Positions 46,106 through 55,052 of a stretch of DNA of 64,000 nucleotides are shown here, piece by piece. A program made the translations under genes and the position numbers. This DNA is from JBGPQJ01 sp963709295 (GTDB taxonomy: Bacteria; Chloroflexota; Anaerolineae; Anaerolineales; Villigracilaceae), in the NCBI GenBank assembly GCA_963709295.1, contig CAVPVW010000003.1, positions 1 to 64,000 on the forward strand, given 5' to 3'. The notes beneath the pieces are model-generated. The model saw only the letters and a list, made by a program, of their open reading frames with translations, was not told the origin of the DNA and ran no database searches. Positions within the stretch are counted from its first letter, which is position 1, and each line of letters opens with the position of its first letter.

Positions 46106-46924
46106 TTATGGGGTCGGTGTGTTTTCGTAAGGGGGCCAGGGCACTTTTCGCCACTGCGTGTAACCGTGCTTTTCTGCAGTATAAACGCGAGCCCCTGAGG
46201 GTTCGAAGCAGCCTGGTTGGTCGGTGACCTTGATAGACAATATATTGGACGTGACACCGATAGGTGTAAAAACGGTCTGACCGTCCTGGCACAGCCAGGC
46301 TTCGATCAAATAACCTCGGTCGTCGTCTTCTGTCATCCACACGGAACTCCATTGGATGGTGACCTCATCTCCGACTCTGTCCGCGCTCGTCGTTGCAGGA
46401 GGATTGTACAGGTCGGATTTTGGCAGGCGGTTGTAGGTGACGGGCAGGCTCCAGAAGTCGCCGCGCACCACATCCAGCAGGGAAGCGTTGATCCAGCAGG
46501 GGTTGTTCCCGCCGATCGCCTGGATGTAGGCCCAGGTCCCCAGCTCATTGCGTCCGATGATTTCCAGGGTGTTGCCCTCAAAAAGCCCATATTTATATAA
46601 ATAGGCAGCCCCCGGTCCATAACGGCATTGGGCGCGCGTGTTGACTTTCCCTCGAGGCACAACTAAAGTTGGAGTCATGGAAGGCGTGAAGGATGGCGTT
46701 GGGCTGTAATCAGGCGTGGGGGTATCCGTCACTGCGGGAGTGAGCGTCGGGGTGACCGTGACAGGGATTTCAACGATCTTGGTGACTTCCACCTGCCGGG
46801 TGACCTCGACTGTGTGGATCAGTGTTTCCACCTGAATGACCGGTTCGGGTGGCGGCTGAGGAGCACAGGAACTAGCATAAAGAATAATAAATGCAGCGGT
46901 AAGCAAGGATTTGATTTTTTTCAT
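46106..46924 (-). CDS. SH3-like domain lipoprotein
   Basis: 272 residues. The signal MKKIKSLLTAAFIILYASSC ends with the lipobox Cys. A spacer of VEVTRQVEVTKIVEIPVTVT and Pro/Thr repeats follows, the style of Anaerolineae surface lipoproteins. An SH3b-like domain lies near residues 90-155 (NTRAQCRYGPGAAYLYKYGL, GTWAYIQAIGGNNPCWINAS). The C-terminal 110 residues (VTIQWSSVWMTEDDDRGYLI) look like a beta-sandwich. It is probably anchored to the outer face of the membrane, binding cell wall or protein. The NBR1-Ig protein gene lies upstream on the same strand behind a terminator, so it has its own promoter. Confidence 0.8.
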   Translation of the reverse strand: MKKIKSLLTAAFIILYASSCAPQPPPEPVIQVETLIHTVEVTRQVEVTKIVEIPVTVTPTLTPAVTDTPTPDYSPTPSFTPSMTPTLVVPRGKVNTRAQCRYGPGAAYLYKYGLFEGNTLEIIGRNELGTWAYIQAIGGNNPCWINASLLDVVRGDFWSLPVTYNRLPKSDLYNPPATTSADRVGDEVTIQWSSVWMTEDDDRGYLIEAWLCQDGQTVFTPIGVTSNILSIKVTDQPGCFEPSGARVYTAEKHGYTQWRKVPWPPYENTPTP

Positions 46925-46990
46925 GTTGAAATTTTATGCTTGGGTGTCCATTTGGACAAGCCCAAAAGACCTTACATGCAGTTTGCAAAA

Positions 46991-47022
46991 AAATACTGGG
47001 AACCAGTCGGTTCCCAGTATTT
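46991..47022 (-). terminator. Strong terminator of the NBR1-Ig protein gene
   Basis: AAATACTGGGAACC and GGTTCCCAGTATTT form a perfect 14-bp stem with an AGTC loop and T runs in both directions. It sits 19 bp behind the stop at 47041. Confidence 0.92.
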
Positions 47023-47040
47023 TTTAATTCTTTGTGCAGC

Positions 47041-49665
47041 TTACGGATTTGAAGTAAACACAAATGTATTGTTGGCAGGCACTGGATCCGTCACTCCCGC
47101 TGGAGCAGCAATGCTCGATGTGTTGGTCAGGGACCCTAAAGCAGAAAGGTTTACTTGTACTTGGACAGTGTAGGTGGCAGTACCGCCTACAGGTATATTG
47201 ACTGTATCCGCCCAGTACGTTTGACCGGCTCCAGTACTAAGGTCTGGCGAGGTTGCTGTGCAGGTGGCACCACCCGCAGCAACGCAGGTCACTCTCCAGG
47301 TACCGACCTGTGAAGTAACACTGTTGCCAAAGAGGGCACCAGTCACATTTGAAGGTCCAGCAGTGTTGCTTACAGTCACAGTGTAAGATATCGTTGCTCC
47401 GGGTACATAGGTGGCAGGTCCGGTGGTCACAACGGACAGGTTCGCAACAGGCGCCATGACATCCGTATCCTGTGCGTTGTTGTTGCCAGGGTTCGGATCA
47501 GTAACGCCAGCCGGGACAGACACAGAAGCAATATTTGTCATCGCTCCAATGGCGTTGGACGGCGTGGTAATCGTTACCGTGTAAACAACCTTCTTGAAGG
47601 CGGGAATATTGACCAGGTCTGAAAAGGTTACTCCTGCCAAATGAGGTCCTGATGCGAGGGTACAGGTTGCACCAGCATCGGGTACACACGTAAGCGAGAA
47701 GTTGGTGATCTGGCCGGGAGAAGGTATGTAGGATAATACAGCGCCTAATACTTCATACGGACCATTGTTAGTAACAGTGACCGTGAATGTTTCAGGGCTT
47801 CCTGGTGTATAAGTTGTTTTATTGTTGGAAACCGTCACGGCCAGATCCGCGTTAACACCTGTTGGCGTGGCAATCGGGGTAGGACTGGGCGGGGTCGGAG
47901 TGGGACCACCGCTTCCGAGCACCTGGATTAGCACATAGAACGGCACGGTTGCACTCGAGCCGAGCGCGAAGACCTGACCGGTATCCGATTTCAGGCTCCA
48001 GTTGCCCTTGTAGGTGCCCGCATAGAAAGGTGCGACCATGTTCACAGCCACATCGACCGACTGGCCTGGGACGACCGTATACGGCAGCGCGACAGGGTAG
48101 ACAGCACTCATCGGGTCGCCGCTGACAAAGGTCGTGGAATAGGCGGTGTTCCAGGTACAGGTGCCCGTGTTCTTCAAACGCCAGATCTTGGTAAAGGCGG
48201 TGTTGGCAGAGAGGTAGGAATTGTCCGGAACAGTGACATCCGCGACAAAAGCGGCTTTGTTCGTACAAGCCCCGGGTAAAGGCGTCGGGTAGGGTCCGCC
48301 ACCACCGACACTGATCAACACCCAGAAGGGGATGTTGGAATAAGTGCCGAGGGCGAATACGGTCCCAACGGCATTCTTGAGTCCCCAATTGCCTTTATAC
48401 GAACCGGCAGCGGCTGGGGATACCATGTTGACGGAAACATCCACCGACTGGCCGGGGGCAACATTGGTGGTCAGCGGGGCGGGGTACACGGCGCTCATTG
48501 GGTCGCCGCTGACATACGTGACAGAGTAGGAAGGAGTCCAAGTGCAGGTACCGATGTTCTTGAGGCGCCAAGTCTTGGTGAAGGAGTAGTTCGGAACCAT
48601 GACTGTGCCGTCAGGAACGGTCACGTCGGCAATAAAGGCGACTTTATCGGTGCAACCCGTGGAAGGAGGCGGTATAGGAGGTATGGTCGAGGTGCTTCCG
48701 CGTTCGATTCGCGGGGCGACCCAGAGACCCTTGTCGTTATCGCTGTACGCGCCATCGTTATAAACGGTCAGGATAAATTTGACATTCTTCCCGGCGAGTA
48801 GACTCAGGTCCACGTCGGCGTTGTAATATAGACCATCAGCTTTTTCTCGAAAAGCCCAGAAGCTGCTGATTGCACCGGTGCCGATTTGATAATCGAGCTG
48901 GAAGAACAAGTTACAACCGGGAGCATTATATGGGCAGGAGATGGTGGCTCTAAAGCGGTCTGTCGATTGGACGTAAAATTCCGGAAACACACCGCGGATA
49001 AAGCCGTTGGAGGTGTTGTTGGGTCTGGCTTCAATACCGGGCGTGGATACGGTCGTCCCGTTTTCGAGTTGAGGATTCGACAGTGGGGTTGCCGACCCGG
49101 CTGGATCAATGGGATTGCCCGGGTAAGGCAGGGTGCTGGTCTGGCTGGTCCAATTGGCTGAGCCGGCGTTGGCTGCAAAATCGTACACAACACCCGCTGT
49201 GGGCACACCTGTCCCGACGGTAATCTTGACCCAGAAAGGAGAATTCGCCGTAGGTCCGATCCCAAAGAGGACGCCGGACGCATTCTTGAGCGCCCAGAAT
49301 CCCTGGTAGGCTCCGGGGTTGGGCGGGGCGACCATGTTAACGGCAATGTCCACGGTTTGCCCGGGGATCACGTTGGTGGTCAGGTATTGGGGCGAGACCG
49401 TGCTCATCATTTCGCCGCTGATGAACACCACCGAGAATGCAGATGTCCAGGTGGAATTTCCAATGTTCTTTAACCGCCAGATTTTTGTGAACGGCGTGTT
49501 GGCGGCGAAATTGGTCCCATCTGGTACGGTGACATCGCTGATGTACTGAGCCCAGTCGTTATAGGTAGCTTCAGCGGGTTTGGCGACAGGCTGCGCCTGC
49601 GCAGGCACCACCGAGACTAACAGTGCCACTAACAGAAGGGTTGAGATAAAGATGCGTCGATACAT
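47041..49665 (-). CDS. Secreted protein with three NBR1-type Ig domains and DUF11 repeats
   Basis: 874 residues from the ATG at 49665, which has a strong ribosome site (GAAAGGAAGAGG); the open frame further upstream is rejected. The signal peptide is MYRRIFISTLLLVALLVSVV followed by PAQAQ. Three repeats carry the NBR1 Ig pattern (YISDVTVPDGTNFAANTPFT, KIWRLKNIGNSTWTSAFSVV; the same block recurs twice as FIADVTVPDGTVM and FVADVTVPDNSYL). A lectin-like stretch lies between repeats one and two. Two DUF11 domains close the protein (NADLAVTVSNNKTTYTPGSP, VANLSVVTTGPATYVPGATI). There is no C-terminal sorting signal. It is probably an extracellular or surface adhesion/structural protein. Confidence 0.85.
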   Translation of the reverse strand: MYRRIFISTLLLVALLVSVVPAQAQPVAKPAEATYNDWAQYISDVTVPDGTNFAANTPFTKIWRLKNIGNSTWTSAFSVVFISGEMMSTVSPQYLTTNVIPGQTVDIAVNMVAPPNPGAYQGFWALKNASGVLFGIGPTANSPFWVKITVGTGVPTAGVVYDFAANAGSANWTSQTSTLPYPGNPIDPAGSATPLSNPQLENGTTVSTPGIEARPNNTSNGFIRGVFPEFYVQSTDRFRATISCPYNAPGCNLFFQLDYQIGTGAISSFWAFREKADGLYYNADVDLSLLAGKNVKFILTVYNDGAYSDNDKGLWVAPRIERGSTSTIPPIPPPSTGCTDKVAFIADVTVPDGTVMVPNYSFTKTWRLKNIGTCTWTPSYSVTYVSGDPMSAVYPAPLTTNVAPGQSVDVSVNMVSPAAAGSYKGNWGLKNAVGTVFALGTYSNIPFWVLISVGGGGPYPTPLPGACTNKAAFVADVTVPDNSYLSANTAFTKIWRLKNTGTCTWNTAYSTTFVSGDPMSAVYPVALPYTVVPGQSVDVAVNMVAPFYAGTYKGNWSLKSDTGQVFALGSSATVPFYVLIQVLGSGGPTPTPPSPTPIATPTGVNADLAVTVSNNKTTYTPGSPETFTVTVTNNGPYEVLGAVLSYIPSPGQITNFSLTCVPDAGATCTLASGPHLAGVTFSDLVNIPAFKKVVYTVTITTPSNAIGAMTNIASVSVPAGVTDPNPGNNNAQDTDVMAPVANLSVVTTGPATYVPGATISYTVTVSNTAGPSNVTGALFGNSVTSQVGTWRVTCVAAGGATCTATSPDLSTGAGQTYWADTVNIPVGGTATYTVQVQVNLSALGSLTNTSSIAAPAGVTDPVPANNTFVFTSNP

Positions 49666-49792
49666 GGTCCTCTTCCTTTCTTTTTTCGTCCTTGATAAGA
49701 AGTAAACGAACGAGCCTTGAATATGGATTTTTGGAATCATATCAATGATTACAGTAATTATAGTGTTTTTATCGAACTTGTGCACAGGTAAT

Positions 49793-51145
49793 TCATCCTA
49801 CCGGTTTACTCATCTCTGAAGGGTTGATTCCCGAAGATCGAACATTCACCACTTTCTTCAAGACATCAAACCAAAAAGGAGCGCCCTGGGCAGCGGCTAA
49901 CCCCGTAATCAGCAGCCCAAGAAATTTCTGCAACCACCCTGAAAGATCATAAAGGTAAGGTGCATTGGCAATTGGATAACATCGACCGGTGATTGAAAAG
50001 CCGTAAATATCATCCCCATTTTTCGGTAATAGTACACAGGACACTGATTTATCATTCGAGACTTTCACCAAGCCTTTGGAATTGATGGCTTGGGGGTTCC
50101 CGATCCAGCCGATGGGCAGGCTCAAAGCACCAATTTCCGCGCTTGAAAGAACAGCCTGTTCCAAATTTTCCTGTTCAGTCTCATACTGGTTATGAAGGAC
50201 TAATAAATCTGCCTGCAACTCTAGTTTATCACGCAGTGCGGGTTGACGCCAGAGTTGATTTGCAATTAAAACACTGTCCACATTGGCAACTATAGCGATC
50301 ACGAAACCGATGGTGAATGCGAGAAGCTGGGCGCGGCGTTTGTACCATCCGCTCAGCCTGTCCATGCTGTTGTCGAACCATTTTTCCACATTTTCTCGAG
50401 CTTCCTTAAATTTACTTTCACCTTGCCAAACATAGTCCTCCACGCCGTTGATCAAGGCATGAAGAATCTGCTTCAGGCGCGGGTAAGTCACGGCCATGGC
50501 GGCAATTCCCAGCCTCAATTTGTCACTTGTGGATTCCCGAGTGACCTCGCTCTGCTGCAGGCTGTTGAAGATGGCTTCGATTTGTTCTTTTTGAACCTTC
50601 ACGTTCAGAAGAGCCCCTTCCACACTGGCCTGTAACTTCGGATAGTCAACCGCGAGCCGATTTATCTCCGATCTCACCGTGTCCAAAGTGGCGTTGACCG
50701 CAGCTGTTCCGGTATCTGAGACCAAAGCCCTCCTGGTCAACGCTAAAATCAAGTTCACCCTTCTCTGAGCGGCCTTTCGCTGACTGCCACTCAACATCGC
50801 CAAATCAAGCCGTAATTTGTACAGCTGCTGTTGAAGCAGAGAAGCTTCAGTGCCGGCGTTGACGACAATATCGAACAAGGTCAACGTAAATTGGCCGGAC
50901 GGAATATAAGACGGTTTATTGGCGCCGTCATACCCGGAAAACAGGCTCCGGATTAACGGGTGGTTGTAGAATTGGTCCGTCAAGCCCGGGTCGGCAAGCA
51001 AATTCCGGATGGTCAATTCCAGCATTTTGGAACGCCAATTCAATTTAGAGACTATCCATTCTTCAATATTCATCACGGCCAGGCTTAACACCAGCCAGAC
51101 GAAGATGAGGCCTATCGCCACGGAAAGAACAGTTGAGAATTCCAT
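49793..51145 (-). CDS. Multi-pass membrane protein closing the AAA/TPR operon
   Basis: 450 residues. One helix is at the N-terminus (VLSVAIGLIFVWLVLSLAVM), followed by IEEWIVSKLNWRSKML and a conserved-looking acidic/aromatic part. A long soluble helical region (residues 100-270) follows, then two helices (LLAFTIGFVIAIVANVDSVL and LGLLITGLAAAQGAPFWFDV). The opening and the ending (AAQGAPFWFDVLKKVVNVRS) recall a membrane protein seen in several phyla, but no function is known to me. The gene lies 37 bp behind the TPR gene, the last of a co-directional series that starts with an AAA+ ATPase, so it may anchor that machine. Confidence 0.7.
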   Translation of the reverse strand: MEFSTVLSVAIGLIFVWLVLSLAVMNIEEWIVSKLNWRSKMLELTIRNLLADPGLTDQFYNHPLIRSLFSGYDGANKPSYIPSGQFTLTLFDIVVNAGTEASLLQQQLYKLRLDLAMLSGSQRKAAQRRVNLILALTRRALVSDTGTAAVNATLDTVRSEINRLAVDYPKLQASVEGALLNVKVQKEQIEAIFNSLQQSEVTRESTSDKLRLGIAAMAVTYPRLKQILHALINGVEDYVWQGESKFKEARENVEKWFDNSMDRLSGWYKRRAQLLAFTIGFVIAIVANVDSVLIANQLWRQPALRDKLELQADLLVLHNQYETEQENLEQAVLSSAEIGALSLPIGWIGNPQAINSKGLVKVSNDKSVSCVLLPKNGDDIYGFSITGRCYPIANAPYLYDLSGWLQKFLGLLITGLAAAQGAPFWFDVLKKVVNVRSSGINPSEMSKPVG

Positions 51146-51182
51146 CAGTCTTATGCCCTTCTACAATAGATCGTCATCAGGG

Positions 51183-52487
51183 TTACATCCCGACGAGAGC
51201 TTGGAATCGTGGGTCATCCCTGATGAAATCGAGATCCGGGTCCCCGCGAACCCACTCCGGGGAGGTCTGTCTCAAGTCCAAAGCTTGCTTGAGCAATTCG
51301 ATGGCCTGGTCTGTGTTGCCACAAATTGCCTCGAAGCAGGCCCGGTTATATTCTGTCTCCGCGTCCAGCCTGGGCAGCGCAACTGTAATGTGCGCATTAG
51401 CCTCAGTTTCAAGCCCCAGCCTTCGGTAGCTTCCTGCGAGAGCACAATGGGCCAGCGTATAGCCCGGATTGATATCGACGACCTTCTTGAAGGTGTCAAT
51501 AGCCTCCTCGTGCCTTTTTTGGGCTGCAAATACCAGTCCGAGGTGGTAATGGTATAGATCCTTATTGGGGCATATGGATATGGCATGTTGAAAGGCATCT
51601 ATTGCATCATTGAATTCACCCGCATCTTTCATTAGCTTCCCCAATGTGTCCCAGGCTTTATCATTGAGAGGAGCCATGCAGGTGATTTTCCTGTAATATT
51701 CGATCCCATCCAGTAATTCACGACTCGCTTTGGTTATTTTTACCGAATCCGTTCTTACTGAAGGAAGTTCAACGCTGACCTGTGCCGTCATCGAATTGGA
51801 TGCCTCCGCTTTTTCGGAAGCCAGTTTCTTTTCAAGTGCTTCAAGCATCGATTTCCATATAGCCGGGTCATGCTCAGGTTGATCAGACAGTCTCCAGGAT
51901 TTGAATAGCTCCGTTGAACCCTTTGGTTTTTCTTCTTCCAGTACTTGCACGGATGGAATTTGCTGAGCAAGGGCTGCCTTCATCGACTCCCGAGGAGGGT
52001 TGCCTGTTTCCTGGACTCCCCATAATTCCTGATCTGTGAAGAGTGGGATTCCCTGGTTTTGAAATCCCGTATTCAACATCACATAATTCGCTTCTTGCGC
52101 AGGGGTCTTCCAGGAATTCGTCTTGGGACTTATGGCTACCACAGGGTCGGCTGGTTGATCATCCCATCCTGATCTGTTGCGTTCAGGAATGGAAATGGAT
52201 GGCGTCTGACCGAGAGAGTTCAACCAATTTTTAAATTCCACATCCTCTTCGTTCGTTTCTGATGCTGAGACATCCATAGCTTCCATGGTCTCTGGGATAA
52301 TCTCTTCAGCCTGCATTTGAATTGGATCGGGAGATTGGAATTCTTCTTCAGAAATTTCCAGACCCGGGAAGAATGGCGGGACGGATGGAAGTAATGCCTC
52401 GGCCAATTCCTCAATGGAAATATTTTCTTCCAACTCTGAAGAAAGGACTTCACTCGTTTCTGGATTATTTTCTGATGAGTTCCTCAT
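51183..52487 (-). CDS. TPR protein with long acidic N-terminus
   Basis: 434 residues from the ATG at 52487, which overlaps the previous gene by 23 bp; the frame stays open further upstream but overlaps coding sequence. Residues 1-240 are acidic and low-complexity, probably disordered. Four to five TPR-like units follow (MAPLNDKAWDTLGKLMKDAG, EFNDAIDAFQHAISICPNKD, LYHYHLGLVFAAQKRHEEAI, GYTLAHCALAGSYRRLGLET). The end RGDPDLDFIRDDPRFQALVG is typical of TPR scaffolds. It is probably an adaptor of the AAA/TPR operon. Confidence 0.8.
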   Translation of the reverse strand: MRNSSENNPETSEVLSSELEENISIEELAEALLPSVPPFFPGLEISEEEFQSPDPIQMQAEEIIPETMEAMDVSASETNEEDVEFKNWLNSLGQTPSISIPERNRSGWDDQPADPVVAISPKTNSWKTPAQEANYVMLNTGFQNQGIPLFTDQELWGVQETGNPPRESMKAALAQQIPSVQVLEEEKPKGSTELFKSWRLSDQPEHDPAIWKSMLEALEKKLASEKAEASNSMTAQVSVELPSVRTDSVKITKASRELLDGIEYYRKITCMAPLNDKAWDTLGKLMKDAGEFNDAIDAFQHAISICPNKDLYHYHLGLVFAAQKRHEEAIDTFKKVVDINPGYTLAHCALAGSYRRLGLETEANAHITVALPRLDAETEYNRACFEAICGNTDQAIELLKQALDLRQTSPEWVRGDPDLDFIRDDPRFQALVGM

Positions 52488-52935
52488 CTTCAAATGCAGT
52501 ATCGGAGGTGCTCTCGCCAATTTGTATCTGTTCCACCTTCTCCTCAAGAACAATCGGATCAGGCGAGACATCTAGTGCCAGATTGGCAAAGGGATTGATC
52601 AACCCTACGCTTGAGAGAGCGTCCAGTTCATCCCCTCTCTTATAGGCATAAAGCGCTTTGTCATAATTTCCTTGTTTCTGAAAAGCATCTCCCAGTCTTT
52701 TCCACGCGATTGCCTGTTCGTGACCAGAATTTGACAAATCAATGCTCTTTTTTAACAAAGGGATTGCACCTTCATAATCTCCTTTGGAAAAATAAGCGTG
52801 TCCGAGGTTGTTGTACGCCATGCTGAAATCGGGTGAAAGTTCGATGGCTTTCCCATACGCTGAAACGGCATCCTCGAAGGACCCCAGTCTCATGTGGAGA
52901 TTTCCCATTTCATTCCAGAGTATTGATTCGCTCAT
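52465..52935 (-). CDS. Small TPR protein
   Basis: 156 residues with AGGGG before the ATG at 52935. Three TPR units are visible (ILWNEMGNLHMRLGSFEDAV, SMAYNNLGHAYFSKGDYEGA, IAWKRLGDAFQKQGNYDKAL), followed by an acidic tail. It repeats the same unit pattern as the end of the upstream TPR protein. The 23-bp overlap with the next frame could be real translational coupling, or a base indel could have split one longer TPR protein. Confidence 0.75.
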   Translation of the reverse strand: MSESILWNEMGNLHMRLGSFEDAVSAYGKAIELSPDFSMAYNNLGHAYFSKGDYEGAIPLLKKSIDLSNSGHEQAIAWKRLGDAFQKQGNYDKALYAYKRGDELDALSSVGLINPFANLALDVSPDPIVLEEKVEQIQIGESTSDTAFEDEELIRK

Positions 52936-52964
52936 ATTCCCCTCGCTAAAAATCGATATAGGAT

Positions 52965-55037
52965 CTAGACATTGTTCAGGAGGACCATCCGCGCACGAGC
53001 AAGGATGGGTTTTGTATTTCCGTCAAGCTCAGAGGCCATCTGATATGCCTTCATGGCGTTATCCTGGTCATTCATGTGCCGGTAAACATCGCCGAGACGG
53101 TTGTACGAAATGGCTTTACCTTTGTCGGTGTCCAGAAGCTCGATGCTTTTCCTGTATAGTGGTATGGATTCCTTAAACTTCTTCGAATGGTTGTATGCCA
53201 GAGCCAGGTTGCTGTACGCCCAGCCGAAGCAGGGGTCAAGTTCTATGGCTTTGTTGAAGGAGTCAATTGCCTTGTCGTTGGAACCGATCTTGAGATAGAT
53301 ATTCCCCAATTCATTCCATTCGTAGGCATTCTTGGGCTGGACTTCGAACTTCTCCTTGCCGGATGTAATCTCGACCTCGGAGAGGTCTTCTTCGTTGGCA
53401 TTTTCCCTGGAAGGATTAGCATATGTCTGCGCCTCGACCAATTCTTGATTTGCAGGAAAAATATCCCGCGATCTTCCAGAATTGAAATCCATATCTTCCT
53501 GCAAAGCTTCCTGGAGGAGATCCTTTTCTATGCTATTCACATCAAATGAGAATGGCTCCACGATGCTTGAGCTATCCAGGGTGAAAATCTCTTCTTGCGA
53601 GGGGGCAGAGGTGGTGGTCGTGGATTCGGGTTCTACCTCCGGAATTCCAGCGCTGAAAATCTCTGTTGAAAGATTGTCCAATTCATGCATTGAACTCAAA
53701 TCTTGATTGACTTCATCAGAGAGTGTGTTTTCATCTTCAACATCCGAAATTTCCAACTCGTCTTCCTGCCTGTTCTTCCCTTTTTGGTAATATGCCATGG
53801 CCAGGTTCTTGATATACGGCCAATTGAAATCGGGCGCCATCTCGATCGCACGCGTATAAGCAAAAATCGCTTCGTCATATTCTCCGGCAATGAGGTGAGT
53901 ATTTCCGAGCTCATTCCACTCAAGCGCATCCTTCTTTTCGTCTTCGTAAGGATTTTCTTCCTGAGGCAGGTCGGACACTTCCGGGTTTATTTCACCATCA
54001 CCATTCTCCACGACCAGGTTATTTTGCCTGGAAAGAATTTCCTCAATCTCGGTCAGGGTCTTGTCGAGCATGATCAGGTGATCCCCATCCAGGACCTGCA
54101 ATTCAGCTTCTGTTTCTGGGCAGATTTCAAGCACATCATTTTCTGCGTCGGTGCAAAATTCGCTCCGAGGTTCCTTGCTGTCCAATGAGCTTTGTACGGT
54201 GGTCATTTCATTCATCTTTTCAAGTTCTTGTTCGACTTGAACTGATTGTTCCTGGTCTTGTTCAGTATCCTGCAGCTCTGACATCTCTGAAATCGAATCG
54301 GTCAATGACGCGGCAGATTTGCCATTAAATTCATCCGCAGCTTGATAAGCAGAAACGGCACGGTTGTAATCGCCAATCTGTCTGAAAGCATCACCTAACT
54401 TGTTCCAAACATCCGCTTTTTCTTCATCTGAGTCCATCAGTGACAGGCTCTTTTCGAATAACGGAATGGCCTCGAGGTGGACTCCCGTTTCAAGGTAAGC
54501 CTGAGCCTGGTTGCTGTAAAGGATGCCATTCTGAGGGGTGAGGTCAATCGCTTTGCCAAACGCAACGATCGCTTTTTCCTGTGCCCCTGACTTCAGGCAT
54601 ACTTTGCCAAGTTCATTCCAGGCGGATGCATTTCGAGGATCAATGTTCAGCGCGGCTTCGTAGGCCTGGATGGCATTGCTATCTCTCCCTTGGGAGGAGA
54701 GGACTTGCGCCAAACCTGTGATGGCTTGAGTGGATCGCCAATTCAATGTAAACGACTTCTGATATGCTTTGAAAGCATGGTCAATGTTGTTTGCTGAATA
54801 ATATGCATTACCTAGTCCACACCATGCGGCAGGGAAATTGGGTGTAAATTCAATCGCCTTAAGATAGGAGCGGACCGCTTCATCCGGCCGGCTCAATTTC
54901 ATGAAAACATCACCCAGACCGTTCCAACTGACAGCATCCCCGGGTTTGATCTCGATCGCTTTTTGAAAGGCTACCAGAGCCTCTTCATTTCGATCAAGCT
55001 TGAAATAGAGGATGCCCAGGTTGTTCCAGGGAGACAT
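52965..55037 (-). CDS. Long TPR protein, 3' part of a gene cut by a nonsense codon
   Basis: 690 residues starting at the ATG 16 bp behind the stop at 55053, in the same frame. TPR units run from MSPWNNLGILYFKLDRNEEA through about residue 280. An acidic disordered stretch (280-530) with one TPR pair inside follows, and a last TPR block from NAYEWNELGNIYLKIGSNDK to the end. The helix series continues straight across the TAA from the upstream frame (RRAI-stop-LAPSQMSPWNN, where a Glu codon GAA would fit). So it is likely part of one protein of about 980 residues, unless reinitiation yields a separate product. Confidence 0.75.
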   Translation of the reverse strand: MSPWNNLGILYFKLDRNEEALVAFQKAIEIKPGDAVSWNGLGDVFMKLSRPDEAVRSYLKAIEFTPNFPAAWCGLGNAYYSANNIDHAFKAYQKSFTLNWRSTQAITGLAQVLSSQGRDSNAIQAYEAALNIDPRNASAWNELGKVCLKSGAQEKAIVAFGKAIDLTPQNGILYSNQAQAYLETGVHLEAIPLFEKSLSLMDSDEEKADVWNKLGDAFRQIGDYNRAVSAYQAADEFNGKSAASLTDSISEMSELQDTEQDQEQSVQVEQELEKMNEMTTVQSSLDSKEPRSEFCTDAENDVLEICPETEAELQVLDGDHLIMLDKTLTEIEEILSRQNNLVVENGDGEINPEVSDLPQEENPYEDEKKDALEWNELGNTHLIAGEYDEAIFAYTRAIEMAPDFNWPYIKNLAMAYYQKGKNRQEDELEISDVEDENTLSDEVNQDLSSMHELDNLSTEIFSAGIPEVEPESTTTTSAPSQEEIFTLDSSSIVEPFSFDVNSIEKDLLQEALQEDMDFNSGRSRDIFPANQELVEAQTYANPSRENANEEDLSEVEITSGKEKFEVQPKNAYEWNELGNIYLKIGSNDKAIDSFNKAIELDPCFGWAYSNLALAYNHSKKFKESIPLYRKSIELLDTDKGKAISYNRLGDVYRHMNDQDNAMKAYQMASELDGNTKPILARARMVLLNNV

Positions 55038-55052
55038 CTGGGAGGGTGCAAG

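Noticed and set aside
49665..49785. A longer start for the NBR1-Ig protein
   Set aside because: The upstream 40 codons are AT-rich non-coding sequence; the ATG at 49665 has a strong ribosome site and starts a signal peptide.
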